Shown: piece after piece, positions 63,507-64,000 of the stretch
Layout: each line of letters starts with the position of its first letter
Position numbering within the stretch: the stretch's first letter is position 1
Source of the DNA: Thermus caliditerrae
Lineage (GTDB): Bacteria; Deinococcota; Deinococci; Deinococcales; Thermaceae
NCBI RefSeq assembly: GCF_021462525.1
Contig: NZ_JAKEDT010000005.1
Coordinates: 23,086-87,085, forward strand
Length of the DNA: 64,000 bases
Direction: 5' to 3'
The notes under the pieces: model-generated
Seen by the model: the letters and a program-made list of their open reading frames with translations, nothing else
Told to the model about the DNA's origin: nothing
The model's database searches: none
Position numbers and translations under genes: made by a program

Positions 63507-63995
63507 CTATTGTATCAGGCCGCTTTTCCTGAGGGCGCGGATGAGGTCTTGGAAGAGCTCGGCGTAGGAGGCCTCCCGGGCCTCCGGGCTTGCCACCACC
63601 AAGAGGTGGGCTTTGGGCAGGTGCAGGCGGCGGAGGATCTCCCTCAGGCGGCGCTTCACCCGGTTGCGCACCACCGCTTTGCCTACCTTTTTGGACACCA
63701 CGATGCCCACACGAAGCTCCCCGGCGGGCAGCCACTTCACGTTTACAAGACGACCCCGGCCCGCACGTCCCCTGCGCAGGCGCTGGAAAGCCCAGTTCCC
63801 CTTGAGGGAAAGCAGCTTGCCCCCCGTGGCGGGGGGCTTCGGGCTTAACCGCTCACCTTGGGCGTGAGGCGCCAGCGGCCCTTCTGCCGACGGCGCTTCA
63901 GCACCTTCCTGCCGCCTGGGGTCCTCATGCGGGCCCGGAAGCCGTGGGTTTTGGCCCGCTTCCTCCGGTTGGGTTGCCAGGTCCTTTTCATTCAT
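63507..63995 (-). CDS. rnpA: RNase P protein component, N-terminally extended
   Basis: 162 residues; the conventional protein begins near residue 62 ([15 protein letters not shown]) and includes the RNR motif [12 protein letters not shown] at about 108-119. The first 50 or so residues are low-complexity Pro/Glu-rich because this stretch also encodes rpmH in another frame, a known feature of Thermus. The protein assists the RNase P RNA in cutting tRNA 5' leaders. ATG is four bases upstream of the rpmH ATG; its Shine-Dalgarno lies beyond the window. Confidence 0.93.
   Translation of the reverse strand: MNEKDLATQPEEAGQNPRLPGPHEDPRRQEGAEAPSAEGPLAPHAQGERLSPKPPATGGKLLSLKGNWAFQRLRRGRAGRGRLVNVKWLPAGELRVGIVVSKKVGKAVVRNRVKRRLREILRRLHLPKAHLLVVASPEAREASYAELFQDLIRALRKSGLIQ
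63845..63991 (-). CDS. rpmH: Ribosomal protein L34, nested within rnpA
   Basis: 48-residue very basic protein starting [20 protein letters not shown] and containing [19 protein letters not shown], unmistakable L34. It lies completely inside rnpA in a different frame on the same strand; the two ATGs are offset by four bases (ATGAATG). Component of the large ribosomal subunit. The usual dnaA/oriC neighbour would be just past the right edge. Confidence 0.96.
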   Translation of the reverse strand: MKRTWQPNRRKRAKTHGFRARMRTPGGRKVLKRRRQKGRWRLTPKVSG

Positions 63996-64000
63996 TTCCC

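Overview
The window is ordinary chromosome from a Thermus species. GC is very high, most codons end in G or C, and genes are packed with 4-11 nt overlaps. Several proteins match Thermus thermophilus hallmark proteins closely enough to name: UvrA, TtuA/TtuB, GltX, purine nucleoside phosphorylase, the GH13 alpha-glucosidase and a CsaA-type protein. Protein differences from the T. thermophilus versions I remember suggest another species of the genus. rpmH nested inside an N-terminally extended rnpA at the right edge is a known Thermus-specific arrangement. I call 72 intact protein genes, one interrupted gene and four tRNAs. No gene-free stretch exceeds about 150 bp, and I saw no rRNA, CRISPR array, insertion sequence or prophage.

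Layout. 0-9.7 kb: uvrA, a VapBC-type pair, a SIS sugar isomerase, csaA, tRNA-Ile2, small conserved genes, a lysozyme-like secreted protein with a NYN protein, a thioredoxin-reductase-like ferredoxin-NADP reductase and a zinc alcohol dehydrogenase. 9.7-16.1 kb: a complete Dpp/Opp-type peptide ABC transporter operon. 16.1-21 kb: acuB-acuC (control of protein acetylation), ttuB-ttuA (tRNA 2-thiouridine) and alpha-glucosidase. 21-29.6 kb: tRNA-Leu/lnt, queG, the threonine genes hom and thrC with a Uma2 gene between them, small membrane proteins, and a 2-phosphoglycerate-kinase-like protein with three ATP-cone-like repeats, then tRNA-Cys and tRNA-Val. 30-39.5 kb (minus strand): malate synthase, glycolate oxidase glcDEF and glycerate kinase form one long run, into which a VapBC and an MNT/HEPN toxin-antitoxin module are spliced on either side of the glycerate kinase. 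A divergent IclR regulator probably controls it. 40.4-55.5 kb: a MerR/HspR-like regulator made of two identical copies, peptidase, transporter, crp-comB, an ABC ATPase, pnp, enoyl-CoA hydratase, HD hydrolase, fadD, a phosphohexomutase-like pseudoenzyme, uvrD, an AroE-like protein and dsbB. 55.6-64 kb: envelope and translation genes ftsY, gltX, lptB, prmC, then jag-yidC-yidD-rnpA-rpmH, an order usually found beside dnaA/oriC.

Gene expression. Many first genes have a TAnnnT -10 box only 6-8 nt before the start codon, the pattern of leaderless mRNAs, while internal genes rely on Shine-Dalgarno sites or stop/start overlaps. The palindrome CCTCGAGG is strongly over-represented throughout. The most unusual items are the perfect protein duplication in the HspR-like regulator, the tRNA-Leu promoter and 5' end buried in lnt, the catalytically altered phosphohexomutase-like protein, the triple ATP-cone kinase, and the toxin-antitoxin modules interleaved with glycolate/glycerate metabolism.
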